Shown one piece after another: positions 7,079 through 15,603 of a DNA stretch of 64,000 bases. This stretch comes from Bacteroidota bacterium (GTDB lineage: Bacteria > Bacteroidota > Bacteroidia > 2-12-FULL-35-15): positions 62,001 through 126,000 of the forward strand of contig JAOQAG010000005.1 in assembly GCA_025963715.1 (NCBI GenBank), written 5' to 3'. Both the position numbers and the translations under genes were made by a program. The notes below the pieces were generated by a model. That model saw only the letters and a program-made list of their open reading frames with translations, was not told the origin of the DNA and did not search any database. The first letter of the stretch is position 1; every line of letters starts with the position of its first letter.

Positions 7079-9265
7079 GTGGTAAAAAAATGCACATTGA
7101 AAGAATACATTAAACTCCTTAAACAAGGGCTTCCGGCCAGCTACAGCCAGATCTTTTTTTCGGATCAGCGCCTGTTTGCATTCATGTTGCTGCCCGCTTC
7201 TTTTATTGATCCGGCAACAGGGTTAAGCGGATTGATCTGCGTGTTCATGTCGCTCACTGCTGCGCATGTGCTGGGGTTAAATCCCATTTCTGCACGACAG
7301 GGATATTATTCCTTTAATTCCTTATTAACAGGATTGGTATTGGGAACCACGTTTCAGTTCAATGCAGCTTTACTCATTTATTTATTGATCGGCGGATTAC
7401 TGTCCCTGCTGTTTACCGTTTGGTGCTCTTCGTTTTCCATCCGTTATAAAGTCCCGTTTTTAAGTATCCCTTTTATTATTACCATCTGGTTGTTATTCCT
7501 GAGCATGCGTGCTGCTCATACCGGTATTGTTGGGGTAGGAGCAAGCCCGTTTCAGTGGCCGAAAGAAATTATTTCTTCGTTGGCAATACAATGCAATTAC
7601 AATGGAAGCAATTGCCTGCTGCATTTCATGGCCATTTATTTTAAAGCAATGGCCGCTATCTTTTTTCAGCACAGCGTGGTTGCCGGAATTGTTATTTCAA
7701 TCGGTTTACTGATCTATTCCCGCATCTCATTTACCTTGTCGTTGTTGGGTTTTGCTGCGGGCTTCCTGTTTTTTAAAATAATATACCCGCATGCACCGGA
7801 GCCGGATTTTAACTGGCTGTCGTTTAATTTTATTTTGTCCGCTATTGCAATCGGTTATTTCATGATCCCTTCCGGCGCTTCTTATTTATTGGTTTTTATA
7901 GCCACGCTGTTAACGCAATTATTTATTTCCGCGCTGGGCGTACTGGCTCAATCGTTTTTCCTTCCACTGTATTCATTGCCGTTCAGCCTTGTTACCATGC
8001 TGCTTATAGTAGTGCTGAACAACCGTTATACGATCCGTTATCTTCATTTGGTTCAATATCAGCTGCATTCGCCCGAAAAAAATCTGTACATGTTCCGCAG
8101 CGCTTCCGAGCGTTTTAAAAACGATACGTATGTACACATTCATTTACCGTTTTTTGGCGAGTGGTTTATTTCGCAGGGGCATTCGGGAAACATTACGCAC
8201 AAAGATAAATGGCGCTATGCATGGGATTTTGTGGTAACCGGCGGGGATGGAAAAACCATGCGCAATCACGGTTCGCAGCTGGCCGATTATTATTGTTATT
8301 CCCTGCCGGTTACCGCTCCTGCGGATGGACAGGTAATTTTGCTGGAAGATGGAATTGAAGATAATTTAGTGGGAGATGTGAACCTGGAACAGAACTGGGG
8401 AAACACCATCGTGCTCAAACACAGCGAAGGTTTGTACAGTAAGCTCAGCCATATCAAAGCGGGCAGCTTTAAAGTAAAAACCGGCGATTATATTAAAAAA
8501 GGCGATGTGCTTGGATTGTGCGGAAACTCAGGCCGTTCGCCGGAACCACACATTCATTTTCAATTACAGGCCACGCCGTTCATCGGTTCGCATACCTTAA
8601 AATATCCCTTGAGCTATTACATCATCAAAGCGGAAGAAAAATATATTCTCCGTTCATTTGATTATCCGAAAGAAGGCGAAACCATTATCCGTCCTTCACC
8701 TACGGCATTGCTGCAGCAGTCTTTCCATTTTATTCCCGGAATGAAACTGGAGTTTGATGTAAACGACGGTAAAAAAACATATCCCGAACAATGGGAAGTA
8801 TTTACGGACATTTCAAATTTCTCCTATTTGTATTGTCACCGCACGCAATCGCTTGCTTATTTTTCAAACAACGGTACCCTGTTTTATTTTACCAGCTTTA
8901 AAGGCGATGAAAAATCGTTGCTGTATTATTTTTACCTGGCAGCATACAAAGTATTATTAAGTTATTTTCCTGCATTGGAGATCCATGATGAACTGCCGGT
9001 ACAGGACAGCAAAAGCGTATTAAAACCTTTGCAGGATCTCATCGCGCCGTTTCATGTGTTAATGAAAGCATCGTTCCGGTCGGAATATATTTTTGCAGAC
9101 AATGAGCGATTGCCAAAAACGATCAGGATCGCTTCTGCAGTTACAAGCACAGGAATCAGCACAACCAAAAAAACATTTGAGCTGGAGATAGAGAACAATC
9201 AATTAAAATCAATCACGGTCAACAGCGATCAGTTATGTATAAAAGCGGTCAATTCTTCTTTTTAG
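7079..9265 (+). CDS. Urea-transporter-like membrane domain fused to M23 peptidase
   Basis: Fusion protein of up to 728 residues. Residues about 25-330 are hydrophobic with a urea-transporter (UT) pattern (GLSGLICVFMSLTAAHVLGL, and a Y-x-F/Y-N-x-x-L repeat region). Residues about 360-520 resemble LytM/M23 zinc endopeptidases: D383 in YAWDF, SHI, GDVLGLCGNSGRSPEPHIHF with H491 and H493. About 200 uncharacterised residues follow. The start is uncertain: no in-frame ATG exists near the 5' end. GTG 7079 lies inside a dispersed repeat (TTAGTGCCTTAGTGGTAAAA), TTG 7097 is the other option, and ATG 7090 is out of frame. The next gene overlaps by 31 nt. Likely role: small-solute or product transport coupled to cell-wall peptide cleavage. 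Confidence 0.85.
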   Translation: MVKKCTLKEYIKLLKQGLPASYSQIFFSDQRLFAFMLLPASFIDPATGLSGLICVFMSLTAAHVLGLNPISARQGYYSFNSLLTGLVLGTTFQFNAALLIYLLIGGLLSLLFTVWCSSFSIRYKVPFLSIPFIITIWLLFLSMRAAHTGIVGVGASPFQWPKEIISSLAIQCNYNGSNCLLHFMAIYFKAMAAIFFQHSVVAGIVISIGLLIYSRISFTLSLLGFAAGFLFFKIIYPHAPEPDFNWLSFNFILSAIAIGYFMIPSGASYLLVFIATLLTQLFISALGVLAQSFFLPLYSLPFSLVTMLLIVVLNNRYTIRYLHLVQYQLHSPEKNLYMFRSASERFKNDTYVHIHLPFFGEWFISQGHSGNITHKDKWRYAWDFVVTGGDGKTMRNHGSQLADYYCYSLPVTAPADGQVILLEDGIEDNLVGDVNLEQNWGNTIVLKHSEGLYSKLSHIKAGSFKVKTGDYIKKGDVLGLCGNSGRSPEPHIHFQLQATPFIGSHTLKYPLSYYIIKAEEKYILRSFDYPKEGETIIRPSPTALLQQSFHFIPGMKLEFDVNDGKKTYPEQWEVFTDISNFSYLYCHRTQSLAYFSNNGTLFYFTSFKGDEKSLLYYFYLAAYKVLLSYFPALEIHDELPVQDSKSVLKPLQDLIAPFHVLMKASFRSEYIFADNERLPKTIRIASAVTSTGISTTKKTFELEIENNQLKSITVNSDQLCIKAVNSSF

Positions 9266-10500
9266 TACTCCTGCTTTTACTCGCCGGTAAAAACGTATCC
9301 GCACAGGATCCGCTTACTGCCGGTGCCGCAGAAGAAGTATCCTACCGGTTGTATCAGCAGGGAAGCTGGGATAGTCTTGCCGCTTACTGCGATAAAGCCA
9401 TTGCAGCCGGTTACGATTATTATTACATGCGGATGCGTGCCGGAATTGCCTGTTATAAAAAAACAGATTACCGCAAAGCAATCCTGCATTTTGAAAAAGC
9501 ATTAACGTTTAATGCCAGCGACGACGCGGCAAATGAATATTTATATTTCTGTTATACGTATTCCGGCGAATACGATCAGGCGCGCTGGCTGGCAAAAGAT
9601 TTTGATTCGACATTCAGTGCCGCAGCCGGAATAAAAAAAGTGCCTGTATCGATGTTGCTGCTCGAAGGCGGTACCAAACTCAGCAGCAGTGATTTGTTTC
9701 AACCGGTAGTGTATGCACATGCAGCGCTTTCGCATTATGTGAACAGCCGCGTTTCGCTGTTTCATGCATTTACGTATTACGGACAAAAGGAATCGCGGTA
9801 CACGATCAACCAATACCAGTATTACCTGGGAGCAAGCATCCCACTACAAAAACGCTGGTCGGTATCTGCCGGAGCACAGGTAATGTACAACCGTAATATT
9901 TACCGCGATAGCGTGGATGTACTCATGCAGCAAGGATTTATGGGTGGAGGAGGAGGGCCGCCACCACCGCCGCCATCCGGGCAAACGACAAAAGTGCTGG
10001 AATCGGTAACAAAAAATGAATGGAATTACATTGCTGCATTTACAATAAAAAAATCAGTTACACATTTTAGTGCAGCATTAGGTGCTACTTACTGGTACAG
10101 GGATACCGCCAGCTTTTATCAATTAAATGGAAATGTAACGTACTATCCGTTCGCAAATAATTTGTTAAGTATTTCGGCTGACGTGTATCTGCACACGATC
10201 AACAATTTTAAAAATAATTATGTTTCGGTAGCGCCAGCAGTTACGCTCAATTTTAAAAAATGGAACCTTACTGCAGGTTATCTCAACAATGCAGGCGGCA
10301 ATGCCATTGAGCACACCGGCTACGTTGTAAATAATTCGGAAGACCTGAGCCGCGACCGGTATACCTTATCGCTTGCATACCGGATCAAAAAGCTTAGCGT
10401 GTACTGCACCTATAGTTATGAAACCAAAGAAATGGCAGAAAAAAATCTGCATTATAATTACAACACGTTTATAGCCGGAATTTGTTTTACACCTTATTAA
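9235..10500 (+). CDS. TPR plus beta-barrel outer membrane protein (YaiO-like)
   Basis: Outer membrane protein of 421 residues. A signal peptide (1-24, ending VSAQ) is followed by one or two TPR units (about 30-120: YYMRMRAGIACYKKTDYRKA). A C-terminal half (about 150-421) of alternating hydrophobic/aromatic strands, separated by charged loops, fits a YaiO-like barrel. A low-complexity loop GGGGGPPPPPP lies near residue 240-252. The start overlaps the transporter-peptidase gene by 31 nt, and the stop lies 23 nt before a LytTR regulator, so the three form one unit. It may be the outer membrane exit, entry or sensor component of the cluster; the barrel call rests on pattern only. Confidence 0.75.
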   Translation: MYKSGQFFFLVLLLLLAGKNVSAQDPLTAGAAEEVSYRLYQQGSWDSLAAYCDKAIAAGYDYYYMRMRAGIACYKKTDYRKAILHFEKALTFNASDDAANEYLYFCYTYSGEYDQARWLAKDFDSTFSAAAGIKKVPVSMLLLEGGTKLSSSDLFQPVVYAHAALSHYVNSRVSLFHAFTYYGQKESRYTINQYQYYLGASIPLQKRWSVSAGAQVMYNRNIYRDSVDVLMQQGFMGGGGGPPPPPPSGQTTKVLESVTKNEWNYIAAFTIKKSVTHFSAALGATYWYRDTASFYQLNGNVTYYPFANNLLSISADVYLHTINNFKNNYVSVAPAVTLNFKKWNLTAGYLNNAGGNAIEHTGYVVNNSEDLSRDRYTLSLAYRIKKLSVYCTYSYETKEMAEKNLHYNYNTFIAGICFTPY

Positions 10501-10523
10501 TCTACTCTTAAAAATTAGAAACG

Positions 10524-11228
10524 ATGAAAAGAAAAATAAACGCAATTGCAATTGATGATGAGCCAATGGCTACACGCATCATCGAAAATTTTTGCAGCGA
10601 CATAGAGTTTATTCAGCTCGAAAAAAGTTTCAATGATCCGAAAGCCGGATTAAAATACCTGAAAAAATATCCGGTGGATCTTGTATTCCTGGATATTGAT
10701 ATGCCCGGGATGAGCGGATTAGAGCTGTGCAAACAAATCAGGCAGGAAGCCATGATCGTGTTTATTACCAGCCATCGCGACCTTGCTGTGGAAGGTTTTA
10801 ACCTGGATGCCGTGGATTATGTCACGAAGCCATTCCAGTTTGAACGTTTTGAAAAAGCAGCAAAAAAAGCCTACGATTTTTTAAGTTTCCGAACAGAGCG
10901 CCCCAACGCCGAAAGTGAAAAATACATGTACCTGCGCGCCGATTATAAATTGCATAAAATTACCATCAGCGAAATTGTGTACGTGGAAGGACTGGATGAT
11001 TATGTGAAAGTGCACATCGAAAATCAAAAAACACTGGTGGTGCGCATTACCATGAAAAAATTATTGGAAAAACTTCCACCCAACGAATTTATCCGCGTCC
11101 ATAAATCATTCATCATTGCGGTAAACCGCATCAACTGGATCAAAACAGGTAGTGTTTCGGTAGGCGGGCAGGAGCTTCCGTTAGGGCAAAATTATGCAAA
11201 AGCAGTAACGGAGGTTTTTCACCACTAA
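10524..11228 (+). CDS. LytTR-family response regulator (second copy)
   Basis: Response regulator of 234 residues. The receiver (1-120) has DDE at 11-13, phospho-acceptor D57 (FLDIDMPGMSG) and K in YVTKPFQFERF. The LytTR domain (about 135-234) has IVYVEGLDDYVKVH and FIRVHKSFIIAVNRI. It is a clear paralogue of the regulator at 650-1339 and lies 23 nt downstream of the beta-barrel gene. The last codons and stop (CACCACTAA) are formed by a dispersed repeat unit, so the C-terminal two residues are probably repeat-derived. The two LytTR genes bracket the whole cluster, which suggests local regulation. Confidence 0.93.
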   Translation: MKRKINAIAIDDEPMATRIIENFCSDIEFIQLEKSFNDPKAGLKYLKKYPVDLVFLDIDMPGMSGLELCKQIRQEAMIVFITSHRDLAVEGFNLDAVDYVTKPFQFERFEKAAKKAYDFLSFRTERPNAESEKYMYLRADYKLHKITISEIVYVEGLDDYVKVHIENQKTLVVRITMKKLLEKLPPNEFIRVHKSFIIAVNRINWIKTGSVSVGGQELPLGQNYAKAVTEVFHH

Positions 11229-11595
11229 GGCACTAAGAGCACTAATGTTTTCTTGCAGAGACGCAGAGATCGAAGAGCTGTGTAGTTTTACCACTAAGAC
11301 CACTAAGGTTTTATCGGAGAGATCGCAGAGCAGTGTGTGATGCTATTTATTGGGGGAATCCTCTCTAACGGAGCTGTCATCCTGTCTGCCGTGGCGGACG
11401 GGATCTCATAAATGTTTGCAGTATTTAATTCAGAATTTTATTTTTAGAATAGCCGTAACACCCCGCACTTTTGCATTCTTTTGTTCCTTTTGTGGTGGAA
11501 AAATACACGTTGGTATGTAACAGCTTGCCTTATGTGGTAGAAATCCACACAGAAATACACAGAAAAATCTTTTTTTCTCCTTTTTTCTTAGTGCC
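11229..11595. repeat. Repeat-filled spacer between convergent genes
   Basis: No gene. It holds several dispersed phrases: ACCACTAAGGCACTAAGAGC (from 11221), ACCACTAAGACCACTAAGG (11290), CAGAGACGCAGAGATCG (11256), a CCGTGGCGGACGGGAT palindrome half (11390-11406), CCTTATGTGGTAGAAATCC (11528) and CTTAGTGCCTTAGTGGTAAAA (11587). The last runs into the 3' end of the minus-strand gene. No transcription terminator was recognised. Confidence 0.7.
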
Positions 11596-13308
11596 TTAGT
11601 GGTAAAACCCCGGGTAACGCACCCAAAAAACAAAGCCGTTTTTCCTGTAAATCTCTTTCAGGTCTTTATACGTTGTAAAGATCTGATCGTAATCCGTAAT
11701 GCGGGATGCAAAATACGCCGGTTTATCAATGTTGCCGCGCAGCATCCAGTCGATGTTGGAATGCTCCGGATTTTTATCTTCCTTTTTCTGAGGATAAAAC
11801 AAATACGCATAACTTTTAAAGCCGTACGTTTCTACATAACAATCCTTGTCCTTCAGGTATTCATAAAATTCGATAGCAGCTCCCTGCGTATATTGTTCCA
11901 CACGTGGCGCAATTACCAACGATGAAATATTTACCGTAAACATCGACACCAGGAAAATTCCAATGGCACCCTGCTGTATTTTTCCTTTTGTAATAAAAAA
12001 AAGCATCACCGCAGTGCCAATAATAAACACAACACCGATCAGCCATTCAAATCCCAGCCAGTGTACATTTGCTTTTAAATTTTCCAGCATCATTTTGTCT
12101 TTTACCAGGCCGGTGGCAACAAGTTGTTGTTTGTATTTTTCCAACAATGGCAGCGCCGAAACCACTATGCCGAAAAGTCCCGCTAACACCATCATTAAAA
12201 CGCTGCTTGCTTTTTTCCATTTAAGCTGACCATTGATCAGTTTATGAATAGTGTATGCTGCTAAAAAGCTCATCGGGAAATAACACAGGGAAGAGTAATG
12301 CACGATCTTGGTTTTTACAATGCTGAACAGGATCAGCACCACCCAAAACAGGATCATCATGTGTAATTTAAAAACACGCTGGAATGCTGTATCGTGGGCA
12401 TTTGATTTAAAGCCCCGGAGTGCAAATACCGACATGGGGAAACATCCCACCAGCAATACTATCCAGTGATAATAGAAGGGGCCGCCGTGTCCGGCATCCG
12501 GTGTGCTGAACAAGCGCACCTGGTAAATAAAAAATTGGCTGATGATCTCGGCATGACCGGAAAACAGCAATAACAAAAGCCATGCGCCGCCTACCAATGC
12601 AGCTGTACTGCTATAGATCAGGAAATGTTTGAGCGTCATCAACGGCTCAAACCGCATAAGGATGCGGTAAATAACCAGGCACAAACCCAGGATCAACACG
12701 GCTGCCGGTCCTTTTGTTAGTACCGCCAACCCGATAAAAACAGCAGAAAGCAGCAGCCGGTTGACACTTTTGGTATCACTGTAAATAATGAAATAATAAA
12801 TGCTGCAGAAAATAAAAAGATTGAACCAGGGATCAATGATCCCGGATTTAAAAAAGAAATGCGGCAAGAATGAGCCCGCAAAAGCAAGCATCCAAAGCAA
12901 TCCAAAGCGTTCGTTGTAGATCTTCCGCCCGATATTAAAAACAGCCAGCAGGGTAATGATCCCGCAGATCGCATCGGGCAACCGCGCTGCAAATGCGTTA
13001 ATGCCAAATACCGACATGGACAATGCCTGCATCCAGATGAACAACGGAGGTTTTTCCCAGAAAGGCTGAAAATTAATTTTAACAGAAAAATAATTATGCG
13101 TTACCAGCATTTCGCGGGCGCATTCGGCAAAATTTATTTCGTCCCAGTCGAATAAATGAGCGCTGCCTAAAAATGGAACAAACAATACAAGCGCTGCAGC
13201 TACAATCGCTAAATTGTATTTCCATACACTTACTTCCGATCTTGTAAGCGGTTTTAATTCCAGTAACTGGCCATTACCGGAAGCATAAATGTTGGGGATC
13301 GCACGCAT
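11596..13308 (-). CDS. GT-C glycosyltransferase, ArnT/PMT-like (GT39/GT83)
   Basis: Polytopic membrane glycosyltransferase of 570 residues that would transfer a sugar from a polyprenyl-phosphate donor at the outer face of the inner membrane. The first periplasmic loop has the expected acidic motif FDWDEINFAECAREML, followed by an ArnT-type PPLFIWMQ segment. About ten to twelve membrane helices follow and then a soluble C-terminal tail. The ATG at 13308 is chosen over an upstream TTG (13326). The 3' end runs into the dispersed repeat CTTAGTGCCTTAGTGGT, which supplies the TAA stop and the final residues. The acceptor (lipid A, polysaccharide or protein) cannot be deduced. Confidence 0.85.
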   Translation of the reverse strand: MRAIPNIYASGNGQLLELKPLTRSEVSVWKYNLAIVAAALVLFVPFLGSAHLFDWDEINFAECAREMLVTHNYFSVKINFQPFWEKPPLFIWMQALSMSVFGINAFAARLPDAICGIITLLAVFNIGRKIYNERFGLLWMLAFAGSFLPHFFFKSGIIDPWFNLFIFCSIYYFIIYSDTKSVNRLLLSAVFIGLAVLTKGPAAVLILGLCLVIYRILMRFEPLMTLKHFLIYSSTAALVGGAWLLLLLFSGHAEIISQFFIYQVRLFSTPDAGHGGPFYYHWIVLLVGCFPMSVFALRGFKSNAHDTAFQRVFKLHMMILFWVVLILFSIVKTKIVHYSSLCYFPMSFLAAYTIHKLINGQLKWKKASSVLMMVLAGLFGIVVSALPLLEKYKQQLVATGLVKDKMMLENLKANVHWLGFEWLIGVVFIIGTAVMLFFITKGKIQQGAIGIFLVSMFTVNISSLVIAPRVEQYTQGAAIEFYEYLKDKDCYVETYGFKSYAYLFYPQKKEDKNPEHSNIDWMLRGNIDKPAYFASRITDYDQIFTTYKDLKEIYRKNGFVFWVRYPGFYH

Positions 13309-13740
13309 CTTTTTCACCTTACACAAAATTTATACCCGCCATTTTTGTAAATTTTTATGGATTGCAATACTGCCATTTTCGGCTGCAATAGGCTCCACAA
13401 TTGATGATACACAGCTTTATTCATGATCTATTCCTTTTTACTTCTGCAAAACTATGGAAACTTTTAATGTTCTACAAGTTTCCGGCTGCTAATTTTTTAT
13501 TAGTGCTTAATTTACAGGCAATTAAAATTATTCAAAAGTGGTTTAAGGCTTCATTACCATCCTAATAAATAACTGAAATAGTCCCACGTTTCTCAAAACA
13601 TGCTGCTGTCAATTTGTAAAAACAATAGAATAATCATTCTGCACTCTTTACCTGAACTTTCTAACACATAAAAATTGGACTTTTTAACAAAGTGGAATGC
13701 TGTATTTGTGCAGACCTTTGTATTCTAAAATATAAACATC
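13309..13740. other. Divergent promoter region, 432 bp
   Basis: AT-rich spacer between divergently transcribed genes. No ORF and none of the dispersed repeats were recognised. It should contain promoters for both directions. A near-consensus GACCTTTG lies about 13714-13721 before the SDR gene and a loose TATAAATTTTG before the glycosyltransferase gene, but neither pairs with a clear -33 box. Confidence 0.4.
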
Positions 13741-14787
13741 ATGGAAAATAAAACAAATAAATTAGTACTCGTCACAGGCGGAACAGGCTTTGTAGGCGTT
13801 CATTGCATTTTACAGCTCTTACAGGAAGGGTACAATGTAAGAACCACGCTGCGATCACTCAGTAAAAAAGAAAAAGTGATAGAAATGCTGAAATTCGGCG
13901 GCATTAAAAGTTTCGAAAACCTGTCGTTTGTCGAAACGGATTTGTCTGCCGATGCCAACTGGGACAAAGCAGTGGAGCATTGCGATTTTGTATTACACGT
14001 GGCTTCTCCCATTTTTTTAAGAATTCCCAAAGACGAGAACGAAATGATCCGGCCTGCCGTGGAAGGCACATTGCGCGTATTAAAAGCGGCACGCAATGCC
14101 GGTGTAAAGCGCGTGGTAATGACCTCCAATTTTGGTGCAGTGGGTTACAGCCACAAAGATCCTACAACGCTTATTACAGAAGAAAGCTGGACCGACCCGG
14201 ATGAAAAAGGGCTGAGCGCCTACAACAAATCAAAAGTATTAGCCGAACGTGCCGCATGGGATTTCATGAAAAAAGAAGGTGGCAACATGGAGCTTGCGGT
14301 GGTAAACCCGATGGGAATTTTTGGGCCTTCGCTTGGGCCGGATCTTTCCAGTGGGTTCGAGATTTTGAAAAAAATGCTGGATGGTTCCATGAAATCCATT
14401 CCAAATTTAACGCTTGGAATAGTGGATGTGCGCGATGTTGCCGATCTGCATCTGCGTGCGATGGTAAATCCCAATGCAAACGGACAGCGCTTTCTGGCTT
14501 TATCGGGCGGCACACTTTCGCTTCCGCAGATAGCACAATTATTAAAAAATAAAATGCCTGATGCGGCTAAAAACGTATCCACAAAAACATTACCCGACTG
14601 GCTTGTAAGATTTGCTGCCCTGTTTAACGCCCAGGCAAAAGCCATCGTTCCCATGCTGGGTATTAACCGCAATTCAAGCAATGCAAAAGCAAAAACTATG
14701 TTGGGCTGGGCGCCGCATACCAATGAAGAAGCCGTGTTAGCTTCCGCAGAAAGTATTGTGCGGTTTGGTTTATTAAAAAAATCCTAA
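13741..14787 (+). CDS. NAD(P)-dependent extended SDR (dihydroflavonol reductase-like)
   Basis: Short-chain dehydrogenase/reductase of 348 residues. The N-terminal dinucleotide-binding motif TGGTGFVG (about 12-19) and the catalytic Y161-N-K-S-K165 are intact. V-A-S-P near residue 87-90 and the overall length fit extended SDRs of the dihydroflavonol-4-reductase/cinnamoyl-CoA reductase-like group, which reduce aldehydes or ketones on small molecules. The AraC regulator gene starts 9 nt after the stop, a layout common for stress- or aldehyde-inducible reductases. The physiological substrate is unknown. Confidence 0.9.
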   Translation: MENKTNKLVLVTGGTGFVGVHCILQLLQEGYNVRTTLRSLSKKEKVIEMLKFGGIKSFENLSFVETDLSADANWDKAVEHCDFVLHVASPIFLRIPKDENEMIRPAVEGTLRVLKAARNAGVKRVVMTSNFGAVGYSHKDPTTLITEESWTDPDEKGLSAYNKSKVLAERAAWDFMKKEGGNMELAVVNPMGIFGPSLGPDLSSGFEILKKMLDGSMKSIPNLTLGIVDVRDVADLHLRAMVNPNANGQRFLALSGGTLSLPQIAQLLKNKMPDAAKNVSTKTLPDWLVRFAALFNAQAKAIVPMLGINRNSSNAKAKTMLGWAPHTNEEAVLASAESIVRFGLLKKS

Positions 14788-14796
14788 ATTAACATC

Positions 14797-15597
14797 ATGA
14801 AAATATCGGCCATTTCCGCTTGTTATGTTAGTCCGGCTATTTCGGTAGAACAGTTTATTCCCGAGCATTTTTTCCTGTACCTCGCAAAAGGTTCCATGAT
14901 GGTATACGATGGAAACAAAGAATATACTATAAAAGCAGGAGATTACGGCATTGCCAGGAGAAATCACCTTGCAAAATACAGCAAGATTCCCGATAACGGA
15001 ATGTTTGAAAAAGTGGTACTGTTTTTTGACCAGGAATTTTTAAAAGAATTCAGTAAACAACATTTACCGGCAATAGAAAAATCAAGATCCGCCGATGCCG
15101 TTATAAAGCTTGGTAAAAGTAAGCTCGTGATTAATTTTTTGCAATCACTAACGCCTTATTTTAATGAAGAAGGAAAAATAGACGAACGGTTTTTGAATGT
15201 AAAACGTACGGAATTACTGTTGATCCTGCTGAAAGAAAATCCGGAAATAGCCAACATCTTTTTTGATTTCAGCAGCCCGGGAAAAATTGACCTCGAAAAA
15301 TTCATGAACCGTAATTACAAGTTCAATGTCAGCATCGGGCGGTTTGCGTACCTGACCGGCCGCAGCTTATCGGCATTTAAACGCGATTTCGAAAAAATAT
15401 TCAATGCCACACCGGCGCATTGGCTGGTTCAAAAACGGTTGGAAGAAGCACACTTCCTGATCGGTAAAAAAAATAAAAAACCATCCGATATTTATCTTGA
15501 CCTAGGTTTCGAAGACCTGTCGCATTTTTCCTTTGCCTTTAAAAAATTATTCGGGCATGCACCAACGGGGTTAAATGCGCAGCAAAAAAATAAATAG
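14797..15597 (+). CDS. AraC-family transcriptional regulator
   Basis: Regulator of 266 residues with an N-terminal cupin-like ligand domain (about 1-130; MVYDGNKEYTIKAGDYGIA) and a C-terminal AraC double helix-turn-helix (about 165-262). The first helix-turn-helix is GRFAYLTGRSLSAFKRDFEK; the second shows IYLDLGFEDLSHFSFAFKKL and the terminal G-x-x-P-T-G-L motif. It follows the SDR gene by 9 nt and probably controls that operon. It ends 6 nt from the convergent hypothetical gene at 15604, and no terminator separates them. Confidence 0.93.
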   Translation: MKISAISACYVSPAISVEQFIPEHFFLYLAKGSMMVYDGNKEYTIKAGDYGIARRNHLAKYSKIPDNGMFEKVVLFFDQEFLKEFSKQHLPAIEKSRSADAVIKLGKSKLVINFLQSLTPYFNEEGKIDERFLNVKRTELLLILLKENPEIANIFFDFSSPGKIDLEKFMNRNYKFNVSIGRFAYLTGRSLSAFKRDFEKIFNATPAHWLVQKRLEEAHFLIGKKNKKPSDIYLDLGFEDLSHFSFAFKKLFGHAPTGLNAQQKNK

Positions 15598-15603
15598 TAT
15601 GTT

